Shown: piece after piece, positions 32,049 to 42,607 of the stretch | How the letters are laid out: each line of letters begins with the position of its first letter | Position numbering within the stretch: position 1 is the stretch's first letter | Assembly: GCA_949825045.1 (NCBI GenBank) | Contig: OX463822.1 | Coordinates: 31,622,703 to 31,686,702, forward strand | Source: Argyresthia goedartella | Taxonomy: Eukaryota > Arthropoda > Insecta > Lepidoptera > Argyresthiidae | Length of the DNA stretch: 64,000 nucleotides | Direction: 5' to 3' | The notes under the pieces: generated by a model | Seen by the model: only the letters and a program-made list of their open reading frames with translations | Database searches by the model: none | What the model was told of the DNA's origin: nothing | Translations under genes and position numbers: made by a program

Positions 32049-34736
32049 CCCTCCGGCCGTTTTCGCAACTGCGATTCGCAACCAGTTAAGACTTAAGAAT
32101 TTTTATTCTTTGTTCATTTGACCGTTTTTTTAGATTTGCATACAAACTTTTCAGAGATACTGGCCACCACAACAATATCCATAGACACTTTCTAGGTATC
32201 TAATCTTGACGTTACAATGCACTCATTGCAACGTCCTCACGTCATAAGGAAATTCACAACATCAACTTTATCTGTAATTAATAGTATTTAAAAGTCTTTT
32301 TTAATAATAACTACAGCCCAGCTCAGGTCTGGAAGTTTCTCACAACCCTTGGTGTTGGCAAGTCCCAGGAATCTTCTTTAGGTACCTAATGTCGATCTCA
32401 ACGGTCTCAACTAGTTCTTCCCTTCTCCCCCTGTTTCGATAAACTCCGCCAGAAAGGAAGCAACCCTTCGTCGTCTACGGCTGAAGGCTGCAGTCGGTTC
32501 CTCACAGTTCAACTTTAGTCTCGTTGGAATCGGCGCAGTTAGAAAAGCAGTGCTAGTTATAACCTCCAAAGTTGTTGGTGGCGACATCAGTGTCCTTGAA
32601 GAGTTACTTCTTCCTATTACCCACATTATCAACCATTCTCTATCGGTCAGTTCTTTTCCTGGTCTGTAGAAGAAAGCGCTTGTCATCCCACTGCCCAAAA
32701 TTTCCAATCCCTCCTCCTTCACAGACTATTGGCCCATCTCTATCCTCTCCAAAGTAGGAGGAGAGCTGAGAGATAGTCAACTCTCAGCTCATGGGCGTAC
32801 CCAGGTAGGGGCAGGGGGGGGGGCTGCTGCCCCCCCTAGAAGATAAAATAAACGTCAACGTTTTTTGTTTCAATATACCTGACCGACCATCTTCTCGAAA
32901 CAGGTATGAGCTGGCAATGGACCAGAAGTTAGTCACTGTGTTGGCCCTGCTTGACATCAGCAATGCCTTTAGCTGCGTCGATTTTGACATTATTGTTGCG
33001 GTGCTGGGTTCTTTGAATATGTCGACACATGGGGTTCACCGGTTCAACTCTTACCTGAGAGATCGACAGCAGCGCATTAAGTCTGAGAAGACTGAAACCC
33101 AATGGTGTGATCTCACCGCAGGAGCGCCTCAATGTGGTACTTTCTCCTCTCCTGTTTTCAGTCTTTATCAACTACATCTCCGACGTCCTCTCTTCTTCGT
33201 ATCATCTCTACGCAGATGGTCTCCACATCTATCGCCACTTTTCCCCCTGCGATTTAGTTTCATCCATGGAGATGTTTAATACTGACCTCGAGAATGTGAA
33301 GGAATGGGCCTCGTCCCACGGGCTGTTGGTTAACCCGATAAAATTGCAAGCAATGAGAATTTAAACCAAGCACTCTCTTTCCTTATCACAGAAATCTATT
33401 GTTCCTGTAACTTATAACGGTACTACAATAGAGTACCACTTCTAAGGCAAAAGACCTCGGGGTCATCTTTGATAGCCAGCTGTGTTGGTCTCCAGATGTC
33501 TGCGAGGTCAGCAGACGGGTCTTTGCGTCTTTCCCTTCCCTTAGGCGTTTGCAGAACTTCTTGCCACGGCAGACCAAAATTACCCTTGTACATTCCCTTC
33601 TCATGCCGCTAATCATCTATGCCGATGTTGCCTGGGAGAGTGCGAACGAAGAAAAACTGAATAAACTCGAGCGACTCCCGGGAAACCGAATCCCGAGGTT
33701 CTGAACCTCGGGATTCGGTTTAACTTCGGAGTTCGCAAATTCAACCATGTTTCTCAATATTGCAAAGAGTTGGGGTAGCTTCCGATTTGTCGTCGCCGAG
33801 ACTCTCACATTCTTTATTATCTGTTCCGTATCTTGAAAAATCCGAGCTACCCCAACTATCTTCGAGACCGTTTTGAGTATCTCTTTTCGGGAGATCGGCG
33901 CCGCCGGAGATCTAACACTGTCTCACTTTTAGCCACTCCGCGGCATAACAATGCTGCATGTAAGCACTCTTTCAGTTGACGGGCGGTCTTTGGAACGCAC
34001 TTCCTTGCACTATAACACACAGTTCCACTCTTTTCTTTTTTAAGAATCGTATTAAAGAGTACAACCTCTCTCTTTCGTAAAGGTTATTGTATATATTTAT
34101 ATGTTAAGTGTATATAGTATTTTTCAGTACTAATTAGTAGTTACTGTATTTATAAGTATTTAATTAATTCCTTAGCTTTTTATTTAAACTAGTTATTGTG
34201 CATTGCCTACCTACCTTTTATAATAATAATTCCTTAAGGTCTTGGTTTGCTGGAAGAAATCTCTTTTTAGAGATAAGCTCGCCTTTGTACATACATTTTC
34301 TGTTAATGTAACTTGTAAAATATTTGTGTGCAATAAAGAATTATGAATTTTGAATAAAAAATTGCCAAATCTTCCAACGTGTTCCTATTTCGAGTTCGAA
34401 AAACATGATATAAAATATATTATATTTAGTTTATATTATTTTGTAGGCAAGAAAGAACAATATTTTGTTTCATTTTGTTGAGTTTTTATGATTCTGTTTA
34501 GTAAAATAGCATGCAAATAAATGTCAATTGCATATTTTTTATTCACTATCTTTTCCACTGGTTGCGAATTAAGAAATTCATATCTCCCATCGCAACTCTG
34601 TAAGTTTGGGAAGTACATATTCTTTGTTCGCAACCAAGTTGCGACTAAGGAAAAAGTTCTCTTTATTCGCAACTGGTTGCGAACAAGGAATACAAATTCT
34701 TAGTTGCGAATCGCAGTTACGAAAACGGCCGGAGGG
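32049..34736. mobile_element. 2.7 kb element with terminal inverted repeats, containing LINE-H
   Basis: The left end starts ccctccggccgttttcgcaa and the right end (34736 backwards) ccctccggccgttttcgtaa. The 34-bp ends differ at one base. Additional gttgcga motifs recur inside the right end (34560-34715). No transposase is visible; the interior is mostly a decayed LINE. A target duplication was not evident. Confidence 0.6.
32410..34345 (+). pseudogene. LINE-H, decayed L2/Jockey-type RT
   Basis: Pieces in order: LVIPLPKISNPSSFTDYWPI, SILSKV, then after a short GC-rich insertion (about 32785-32890) MDQKLVTVLALLDISNAFSC, VDFDIIVAVLGSL, and in another frame LLFSVFINYISDVLSSSYHL with YADGLHIYR in place of YADD. 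C-terminal pieces continue to about 34070. The 3' UTR ends caataaagaattatg near 34345. Many stops and frameshifts make it a pseudogene. Confidence 0.65.
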
Positions 34737-34833
34737 ATTTTCACCTTTTCATAAAGACGAAGAGGCAGCCGATGCTATTTCAAATAGACAAGTACAAGTG
34801 CAAGGTTCAACGTTATCAAGGTCATATCGATAA

Positions 34834-34905
34834 ACAGGTTCGATGCGGACTTGCTCAGCACTATTACAAAGGTGATAGTGCTGAGCAAGTCCGCATCGAA
34901 CCTGT
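34834..34905. repeat. perfect 31-bp inverted repeat with 10-nt loop
   Basis: Arms 34834-34864 and 34875-34905 are exact reverse complements (start acaggttcgatgcggacttg), with loop tacaaaggtg. A GT run (34904-34921) follows directly. Confidence 0.9.
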
Positions 34906-35673
34906 GTGTGTGTGTGTGTGTGAAAGGTGACGCAGGGCCTATGCGGGTGTGCGGCACGCCACCTCCTCCGCGATTTTCTTGTCGTCCTTTGACCAGCAGT
35001 CCTGACATGGACTATATGTTATATTTAGAGGCAATGCTCTACATTCTGTAATTGCTATCACAATGTGTATGAAGCATAGAGTGTTTTCTGAATAGTCACA
35101 GTGATAGCGTGTGCGTTGCAAGGCCGCGTCACTGCCACACAAATCAAAGCAGCATACAGATGTAGTGAATAATCCTTTCCTATCGGCAAAACTCGGAACA
35201 ACGATAACACCCGAATGGTGCCGATGTGTCTATGAATTACTGTATTATTAAATTACGTGTAGGTATCAAATAAATCGCATACTTTATTTATCAATGTCAA
35301 ATGTCAAATTGCCCGTATGACGTATATTACACTGAGATGTTAAAACCACCACGATTCTATCATATAAAGAATTCGTTAGGTAAAAAAATTTAACTAGTTA
35401 CTGAGGACGTTTTATTTCAATAAAACGCACTGATAAAAACCAAATTCCGGTTGGGATGATCTAATGATTCTATAAGGATTGGAACCCCAAAAGTCTAACT
35501 ATAAGTCAAAACTAAAGTAGGATTTTCCAGACCTTTTTTATGACAATAAATTTTTGTAATTAATTAAAAATACTATGAGATAACAAAAAAGACACCTCAA
35601 CATAAAACAAAACAAACCAGCAGAGAAATTAATATAAATAAATATGATTTTCTGATTGGATGAACGACTTCGA

Positions 35674-37097
35674 TTATGACAGCGGGATAAGAGGAGGAGG
35701 AGCGGGGTGGACAGTGTGATGCGAAACAATACTTCCAACTTCCATATCACAGTCAGAATCAGAACTATTTTCTGGTGTATCATCGTCAGAGTTTTCATGA
35801 ACGGTGATTACAAAACTAGCCATATAATTTTCCAACTCAGGTTCGTGTTTTCGGTACTCGTTTTCGCATTTGATGGCGTGGTCACATACTTTGGCCCAAA
35901 CATCGGAACCAATCATATTAACCTTTTCCTGTACCAATTGTTTCACAGTAGTCATATTCATACTGATGTTTCTTTTGGATACGTATCCCTTTATTTGAGA
36001 CCATATGTTTTCAATCGGATTGAAATCAGGATGATATGGTGGCAATCTTAGTACGCTGTGTCCATATTCGTTCATAAGTTTATCTATAGAGTATTCTACA
36101 AAGTTTTGTTTGTACTTGCAAATAATTTCATATATTTCAAGTTTTGTTAATGACGGATCAATCGGAACGTTATGTTTGGATAGCCAATCAATCATGTCTT
36201 GCTTCCTGGTATTTGAATTAGGAGGTTTTTCTACGTACTTATTATGATATGTAGCATTATCTACTACTAGTACCGAATGTGGAGCTAAGTTTGGAATGAG
36301 TTGATTACGAAGCCATTTTTCATAGTTTTCATTGTTCATCGTTGTTATAGTCACCTTTTTTATCAGTAGACTGATACATTAACAATGTCCCAGGTATACA
36401 CCCCTTTCTACTACCAGCATGCACTATTATAAGACGTTGTCCTTTAGAAATTAACTGTTTCACTCCGTTTTCTGACGAGTCAGCCCAGCTTTTACCTGCC
36501 AAATGTGAGGTATGCATGTATGTTTCATCCAAATAAACAATCTCTCTCCCTTGCAATCTGTACTTTTTTATCGCGGCTAAAAACTTTACTCTTTTAAAAC
36601 GAACATCATCTTTCTCGATAAGTAATTTTCTGTTGTTTTCAACTTTATTATACCGAAATCCCATTTTTCTAAGAATTTTTCTTAGCGTAAAGTCACATCC
36701 CTTAAAATTTATGGCTTCGGATAACTTGTACTTCAGGGGTTTTAATTGTAGGTACTTGTTTGTATATCAAATGGAAATTATACACTAATCGGCGTATAAC
36801 GTTGTAGTCAAAATCGTCAAGACCTAGACAAAATAATTTATTTGGTCTACCCAACTTTGCCGACTTCGGACTATTGGAGGTGGATTGATTTATGTATTCT
36901 TTTTGCAATATTTTATTTACTGTTCGTTGAGAAATTCCACTGGCCTCCGAAACTCGTTTTTGGACTTTACAAAAGTAAGCAGTATAGTTGGTATGTTTGA
37001 ATTTATCATTTTGAGTTAAGAAATATAAATAAATATTGAAAATAACTTCGCAGGCTTGCCGATCTAAACGTTTCCCTTTTCTTAGTGCTTTCGGCAT
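35674..37097 (-). pseudogene. DD82E-type transposase, two frameshifts
   Basis: Three frames in series. N-terminal part (37097-36702): HTH with ASGISQRTVNKILQKEYINQ. Middle (36664-36329): KMGFRYNKVENN, VYLDETYMHTSHLAGKSW with the first catalytic Asp, LIIVHAGSRKGCIPG. C-terminal (36354-35674): VLVVDNATYHNKY with the second Asp and LPPYHPDFNPIENIWSQIKG with the catalytic Glu. I count 82 residues between the second Asp and the Glu. An acidic Ser/Asp tail follows. Frameshifts lie near 36715 and 36340. Otherwise about 450 residues appear intact. It would catalyse cut-and-paste transposition at TA. Related copies: 1627-2372 and 57049-58293. Confidence 0.85.
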
Positions 37098-37183
37098 GTC
37101 TGTTATAAATTGTTAATGTGGATCGAATAAAATCAATGTTTATTATTTACAAAAATGACAGACAAGAGTGAAATGTAAAGTCA

Positions 37184-37207
37184 AAAAAATATATATATAT
37201 ATATATA
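37184..37207. repeat. TA dinucleotide run
   Basis: An (AT)n microsatellite inside the DD82E transposon, upstream of its transposase. Confidence 0.9.
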
Positions 37208-37485
37208 TAGGTGGCCTGCATTAATACACGAGTCCATGAAGTTTATCACAAAATCTAACATAAATATCAACAAAATAATTCTGTGGTATTAACTACTCTA
37301 TATAGATACTTCCTCTTGCAATGCGACCGTTCCCTACGTTGTCTCGATGGGTACTAAGTGCGGTGAAGTATTTCCGAGAAAATACGAAAGGAAAGGATTA
37401 TTCACTATATCTGTATTTACAAACAGAAGCACACAAATTATGATGACAACAAAACATATTTTTTCAGTAATTATTATATTCCCAG

Positions 37486-37584
37486 GGTATCCTGATGACG
37501 ACGAGTGATCTCTCTGGAAGCTGCAAGCCGTTTGGGGTATCCAAGAGAATTGCCGAGTCAGTTTACGAGGAGTTCTACAATCAG
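37486..37584 (+). CDS. PDE10A-like: PDE10-like exon 10: fourth metal ligand (TTSDL)
   Basis: The acceptor attatattcccag ends at 37485 and the donor gtacaa starts at 37585. There are 33 codons, phase 0. Frame: GILMTTSDLSGSCKPFGVSK then RIAESVYEEFYNQ. D446 in TTSDL is the fourth metal ligand. VYEEFYNQ|GD continues directly into exon 11. The next intron is 24.8 kb and is filled by nested retroelements. Confidence 0.95.
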
Positions 37585-37585
37585 G

Positions 37586-39370
37586 TACAATATTCATTAT
37601 TTTAATATTAGCAGTTTCATGGCTTAGAAGTTTATTCCCGTGTGGCCGTAAGCAGCACATCCCGTGATAAACCGTGATGACCGTGAGGAATCCTTCATAT
37701 CTATAAAGCTTGGTGACGGGCTTGTTTCCTGTCCCGTAAAATGGACTGCATTCATATTTAGAAGTTACCTATAAAGGTATACGAAGCCAGTGGCGCTGGC
37801 GCCAGTCCAACATAAAAAGGCTCCGCTTGACTGGAAATATTTTAGCATCGAGCGCTGGCTTGGCTTGAAATATTTATACGAGGCCAATATTGATCCTGCG
37901 CTGGCTGCGAGTGAGACCTAGGCCTCGCCTCCTGTAGGTAGTGCACTTTAAGCCAGTAATTCCATAGTCCGTTAAGCCAGGTTAGTTTAATGGACTATTG
38001 AATTACTGGGTAAAAGTGGGTGCAAACTACCTACCTCTGCCACCTCGTTTGGGAAAACGCGTGTGTTTTATAATGACCAAGATTTACCGGTGTGTATTGC
38101 AAGTAGTTGCTGGAAGTACCCGTGTTAGGTCGTCAAATCAAAGATTTTGTCTGTTTTTCGTCATGTATTTTTTGTTCCTGTTCTTTTTTTCCTTTTTCTC
38201 CAGCCTCTCTTCACCGACGTCAAAGCCATAGTTCTCTCTGTCCTCGCTAGACAGCAAGCCAAGGAGGCTGCCGGCCTTACGCCACAACGTCCCCAACTCC
38301 AGGGAGCCAATACTCCCGGTGGTTGGACGTCCACCCGGCAGAGCTTGGCTGCTGCTCGTCGGTACGGCCCCAGTCTTGTGTCCCCGTCAGCAACACTGAC
38401 CTAGTCCGTCGGGTCCTCTGTACGTTTTCGTCACGAGACCCCGTAGCCAAAATTTATTTTATATATGTTTAGGTAGTAACCTAATTATTTTAACATTATT
38501 CGCATCACTCTTATTTTTCCTACATACAGAAATACATAATTTGGTAAAAAAATATATATTTTGACATGGCAATAAAGCGTCATTGCCATTACATTTAAAG
38601 CTTCATTCGTCTCTGCGCTTCGCTTGATGTCGTACGTTATGGGTGTGCTCTTGCGTTCCTTGATTTTGAAAAACCTGGCTTTCTTTTGGACTTGTGTTTG
38701 CTCTGTGTTATTCTCCCGGTCTGACGACTTCTTGGCTACTCTTCAAGGACTTCGAACCTGCACACGATTGGAGCTATTGGAAATAGATTTTTGGAAAGTA
38801 AGTAAAAAATTTAGATTATCTTTCTGTGTTAAGTTGTCTGTGTATTTATAGGGGTGTTTTAATAATATTACAATGAAAGTCTCAGTTAAGAATAAGAGGT
38901 TAAAATAAACGCTCTTCTAGTTTAGGCGTACATTTTTACTGTATTTAATGTTCAAGTCAAGTCAAGTATCTATTTTTTATTTCTGAACATATTAACATTT
39001 TATGCCTAACACATCAAGGAAGAGCACACCTATTGTGTAGGTAGTATTCTAATTCGAAAAATGTTTGGCGTCCATTTTGTTCCTCGCCATCTTGTAGAGT
39101 CTATTTTTTATGCTGTTGTCTGGTAATCGACTTAACGAAGCGTTGGACGATGCAGCTATGCGTCAGTCTTTCTTTCTTTTCTAAACAAAGAAAAGGAGAT
39201 TGATGCATGGCTCTGGTCATGACATGATTAACGTGAATATCAAAGCTAACTTATAATTTGTGCAAGTTTTCTATGTCATGTGTGTAAATTTAGCCATTTA
39301 ATGTGCCCAACGTGGGGCACCTTTACCCCGATACGATTAAGATTGAGCCATACTTTACTACGCCGGCTCA
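37586..39370. other. intron 10, 5' part: no gene recognised
   Basis: Holds an imperfect 23-bp hairpin (37953-37975 with 37987-38009). A moderately GC-rich block (38190-38460) has a long pyrimidine tract before it and the open reading frame 38147-38404, which resembles no family I know and may be LTR-like. The rest is AT-rich. Confidence 0.4.
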
Positions 39371-39374
39371 GAGC

Positions 39375-39487
39375 GGGTTGGTGAAAGGGTTTTATGAATG
39401 CTCAATACAACCAAGGTCAGCACCGAGATTAGAACCTGCATCTCTTGCGTGAGACGCAGGAGTGAAACTACCCACTAGACCACGGGG
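39375..39487 (-). mobile_element. tRNA-derived SINE head
   Basis: The minus strand reads tccccgtggtctagtgggta (A-box-like), then gcaagagatgcaggttctaa (B box GGTTCTAATC with one change). This is a tRNA-like head on the minus strand, followed by a short tail with tgagcattcataaaa. It is not a functional tRNA because the acceptor stem does not close. Confidence 0.55.
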
Positions 39488-39659
39488 ATTTGTAGCGTAT
39501 GATTTTAGCGGATAAGTCGACCGGCCAAGTTTATGTAGCATGTAGAGATGTGTCCAGTGCAGTGATTGATTTGACTCATGAAGCAGTGGTGGGCACTGGT
39601 TCAACATGCAGCAAAAACGCATTAAAAAGATATGTTAAAATTAAAAACACATCACTCAA

Positions 39660-40918
39660 ACATCAAAAAAATTAAAATCTCCTAAAAATTTCAATAAAAG
39701 TTTATATAATAACAGTAAAATAGAAATTTTGGAAAAGTTTAAAATGTGTATGGCAGAGTTAGAAATTAATAAAACTAAATATGAGAAAGACCTGCAAAAT
39801 CCTGAGTCTGAACTTGCCACTGTCAATGGCTGCTTGTGATCTATTACTGCCCGCTATGAAAAATCTCAAGAGGCCATCGAGGAGTACTCCCTGGCCATGG
39901 ATGAGCTGCTTAAACTATCTCATAGTAATCAGGAACGCTATGACTCTTTGGTGGCCAATAATTTGTGTGACTGCTCTAACGTTCCTTGCAACAGCCGGAG
40001 AGACCAGCTTCAACCACGAGCCTTGAAATCAGTATCCGACCCAGGATTTCAGGGTCGCACAAAAGCATCACAAGCAAAACTGTTATGTTTTGTGATGAAA
40101 TTGGAAGAAACATAGGCATATTATTGAATAAGTTGGGACACTCAGTCATAAATAACTGTTTACCAAACACCAGTTTTCATGATGTTATGCAAAAAATAAC
40201 AAAGACACTTGATCTGACACCTGAATCAAACTTAATACTCATGTTTGGAAATAGGGGTGAGGTAAACAAATGGGACCTAATTAAATATTTTGAAACACTT
40301 TGTATGGTCTTTGGTGGGATCCACACAGCCTTACATACAACTCAGGGTTAGCTAAGTTGTCTGTTGGAAGTTAAAGAGTCTCCTTGTATAGTTGAAAACA
40401 CTTTACTTTTATAATAATGAAATAGACTCTAAAAATAGTCTGTTGTGGCTTAGATTTAGGTGCTACGGCGAATAAGTAAGTAGAACTGCAATATGTTAAT
40501 AGTTAAAATACAATTATATAGAAATTAGAACGTGCTGATAAATGCCGCGTTCGCATTGTACAAGGTTGGCTTGTACACACTTTGCTCACTGAATGTTAAT
40601 AAAATTGTTATGTTTACATACCCATACAGTAAAAGATTGCCACAAGCTGAAAATGATCTTAGATATAAGCTAAATATGACATTACATACAATGTCATATA
40701 ATAATAGTTTGATTCATTTGATTGATTCTAACAATTATGTTAGTAATAATGTTTATTTGACCAAAGGTAGTTACTACCTTTCAGATTTTTACAAACGACA
40801 GGTAGCTGTGTCGCTATCTTATTTTTTTAGTATTACAGCCAAGAATTTGGCTAACCTGACTGCTTCTATTGAGCACAGACAAGGGATATTGGAAGACATT
40901 CCAATTAATTTAAATTAG
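39660..40918 (+). pseudogene. LINE-A2 ORF1: coiled coil and SGNH-like domain
   Basis: A Lys/Glu-rich coiled-coil part (KFKMCMAELEINKTKYEKDL, EEYSLAMDELLKLSHSNQER) is followed in another frame by VMFCDEIGRNIGILLNKLGH, NNCLPNTSFHDVMQKI and NLILMFGNRGEVNKW, then IVMFTYPYSKRLPQAENDLR at 40532-40918. The second half has the look of the SGNH esterase-like domain found in ORF1 of some CR1-group LINEs, but the catalytic Ser/His are not clear. Frameshifts near 40110 and 40500 inactivate it. It precedes EN at 40993. Confidence 0.5.
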
Positions 40919-40992
40919 TTTTTAAGACAATAGAGGAAATCTCTAGCATACATAAGCCAATAAATATATCAAGCAAGCATAGGAGATCAAAA

Positions 40993-42288
40993 ATGTGTAA
41001 TATCTTGCCCGAATTAAATAAGTCAAAAAAGTGTAATAATATCCCAATATTAAATAATATTCAGACAAAGGGTAAGCCCCACTTAAATATTACCCATCAA
41101 AACATGCAGGGGCTACCTGGCACAGAACTTGTATTAGAATTATTTCTTAATAATTCGGACACTGATGTTATTTGTATTACAGAACATTGGTTAAAGGAAA
41201 ATATGATGTCTTTTAACATAAATAATTACAAAATTGTCAGTTGTTACAATAGAAAGACTGCTGATAGAGGTGGTTCTTTAATCTTAGTAAAAAATAATAT
41301 TAAGGTGAAACAACGGAAAGATATTGTTACACTTACTGTAGAAAGACAAATAATTGCCATGTCCTTTTTCATCTCTCGGAGAAACAATAATATGGCTATC
41401 CAACTCAACACAAGATACCTCATCTTGTGTTGAATTGGATAACCATATTAGTTTGTGTCAACAGACCTCCGAGAGATGAAAAAGGCCATGGCAATTTTGA
41501 AATATTCAAGAAAATTATGGAGGAAGCCCTCATTAAACTTTTTAATAACAGAAAAAAGTTAATTATTTGTGGCGATCTTAATGTAGATCTGCTTGTAGAT
41601 ACAACACTGAAGCGACGATTAATAACTCTGTTCAAATCATTTAATTTATGTCATGTATTTCTAGAGCCGACTAGAATTTCACTTACCAGCCAAACTTGCT
41701 TAGATAACTTTTTTGTGACAGTGCATTCACAAGTAAAAATGTAATTAACTGTTTACCATCCGATCACAGTGGTCAAACAGTTTCCATCCCAAATTACTAG
41801 TGAAAATAAGACTGATCCATCATTTTATAGGCCTATTACATCCCATAGGCTAGAAATGTATATGAAAAACTTAGATATGGGTTTGCCAGTAACGGCTTTT
41901 GATGAACAGAACCCGAACAAAATCTATTCTGACTTCTTCAACATTATTCAAACAGAATTCAATACAGTTTTTAAATTAAAGAAAGTCAGTGCCAACAACG
42001 GTAATACTAAATTTATTGACTGGGCAACATTTGGAATTCGTAAAAGTAGAGCTATCTTGTATGACCTTTATGAACAAAAAACCTATACCTTTGATATAAA
42101 ATTTCATGACTATGTTATAAAATATTCCAAAACTTTCAAGTTGGTTTGTAGAAATGCAAAAACTTTACACATCAATAGAAAAATACAAAATTTAAATAAT
42201 AGAATGAAAACGGTTTGGCAAATCATAAACCGTGAAGCTGGCAAAGTTATACCAAGGGATAATGATTTCTGCTTAAAGATAGGTGAGG
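40993..42288 (+). pseudogene. LINE-A2 endonuclease (left half of split element)
   Basis: Reads LNITHQNMQGLPGTELVLEL, VICITEHWLKENMMSFNINN, RGGSLILVKNN, then after a palindromic rearrangement (41352-41496) PPRDEKGHGNFEIFKKIMEE, LIICGDLNVDLLVD, SQTCLDNFF, and FYRPITSHRLEMYMKNLDMG to IINREAGKVIPRDNDFCLKI. It stops at GE (42288), in the middle of the LINE-A frame. The continuation DDVVKSNAEVARAFETFF is found at 54954. Several frameshifts are present. Confidence 0.8.
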
Positions 42289-42607
42289 TCAGCCGGTTAC
42301 CTTGAACTCGGCAACATAACATTTATCTCCGCGTCTCGTACTTAATTAAATATGAATGGTAAATAGTTATCGTGCAGTGAACATTTTGTTACCATTTTCA
42401 AGATCGTGACACCACCTATCCAGTGATATAAACAGAAGGGAAAAATATCAATTCCACACCAGTTAAATAAGCAAAAACATATTTAAAAAGTGATCATTGA
42501 TGCTTGGTGACTCATTCGCTTGTTACCTACTGCTTACCGCTGCGGCGCGCCGGCCGCTACTTGACACTAACAGCAATCGCAGCGCTTTGACAAAGCTTTG
42601 ATACAAT

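Larger units (their letters stand above)
35157..37413 (-). mobile_element. DD82E-type Tc1/mariner-related DNA transposon with complete ends
   Basis: The left end CAGATGTAGTGAATAATCCT and the right end, read inward, CAGATATAGTGAATAATCCT form terminal inverted repeats of about 25 bp with one mismatch. TA flanks both ends (35155-35156 and 37414-37415). Length is 2,257 bp. The transposase occupies 35674-37097 on the minus strand. A TA dinucleotide run (37184-37207) lies in its 5' region. Confidence 0.85.

Noticed and set aside
39375..39487. Functional tRNA gene
   Set aside because: A tRNA-like head only; the B box is mutated and the stems do not close.
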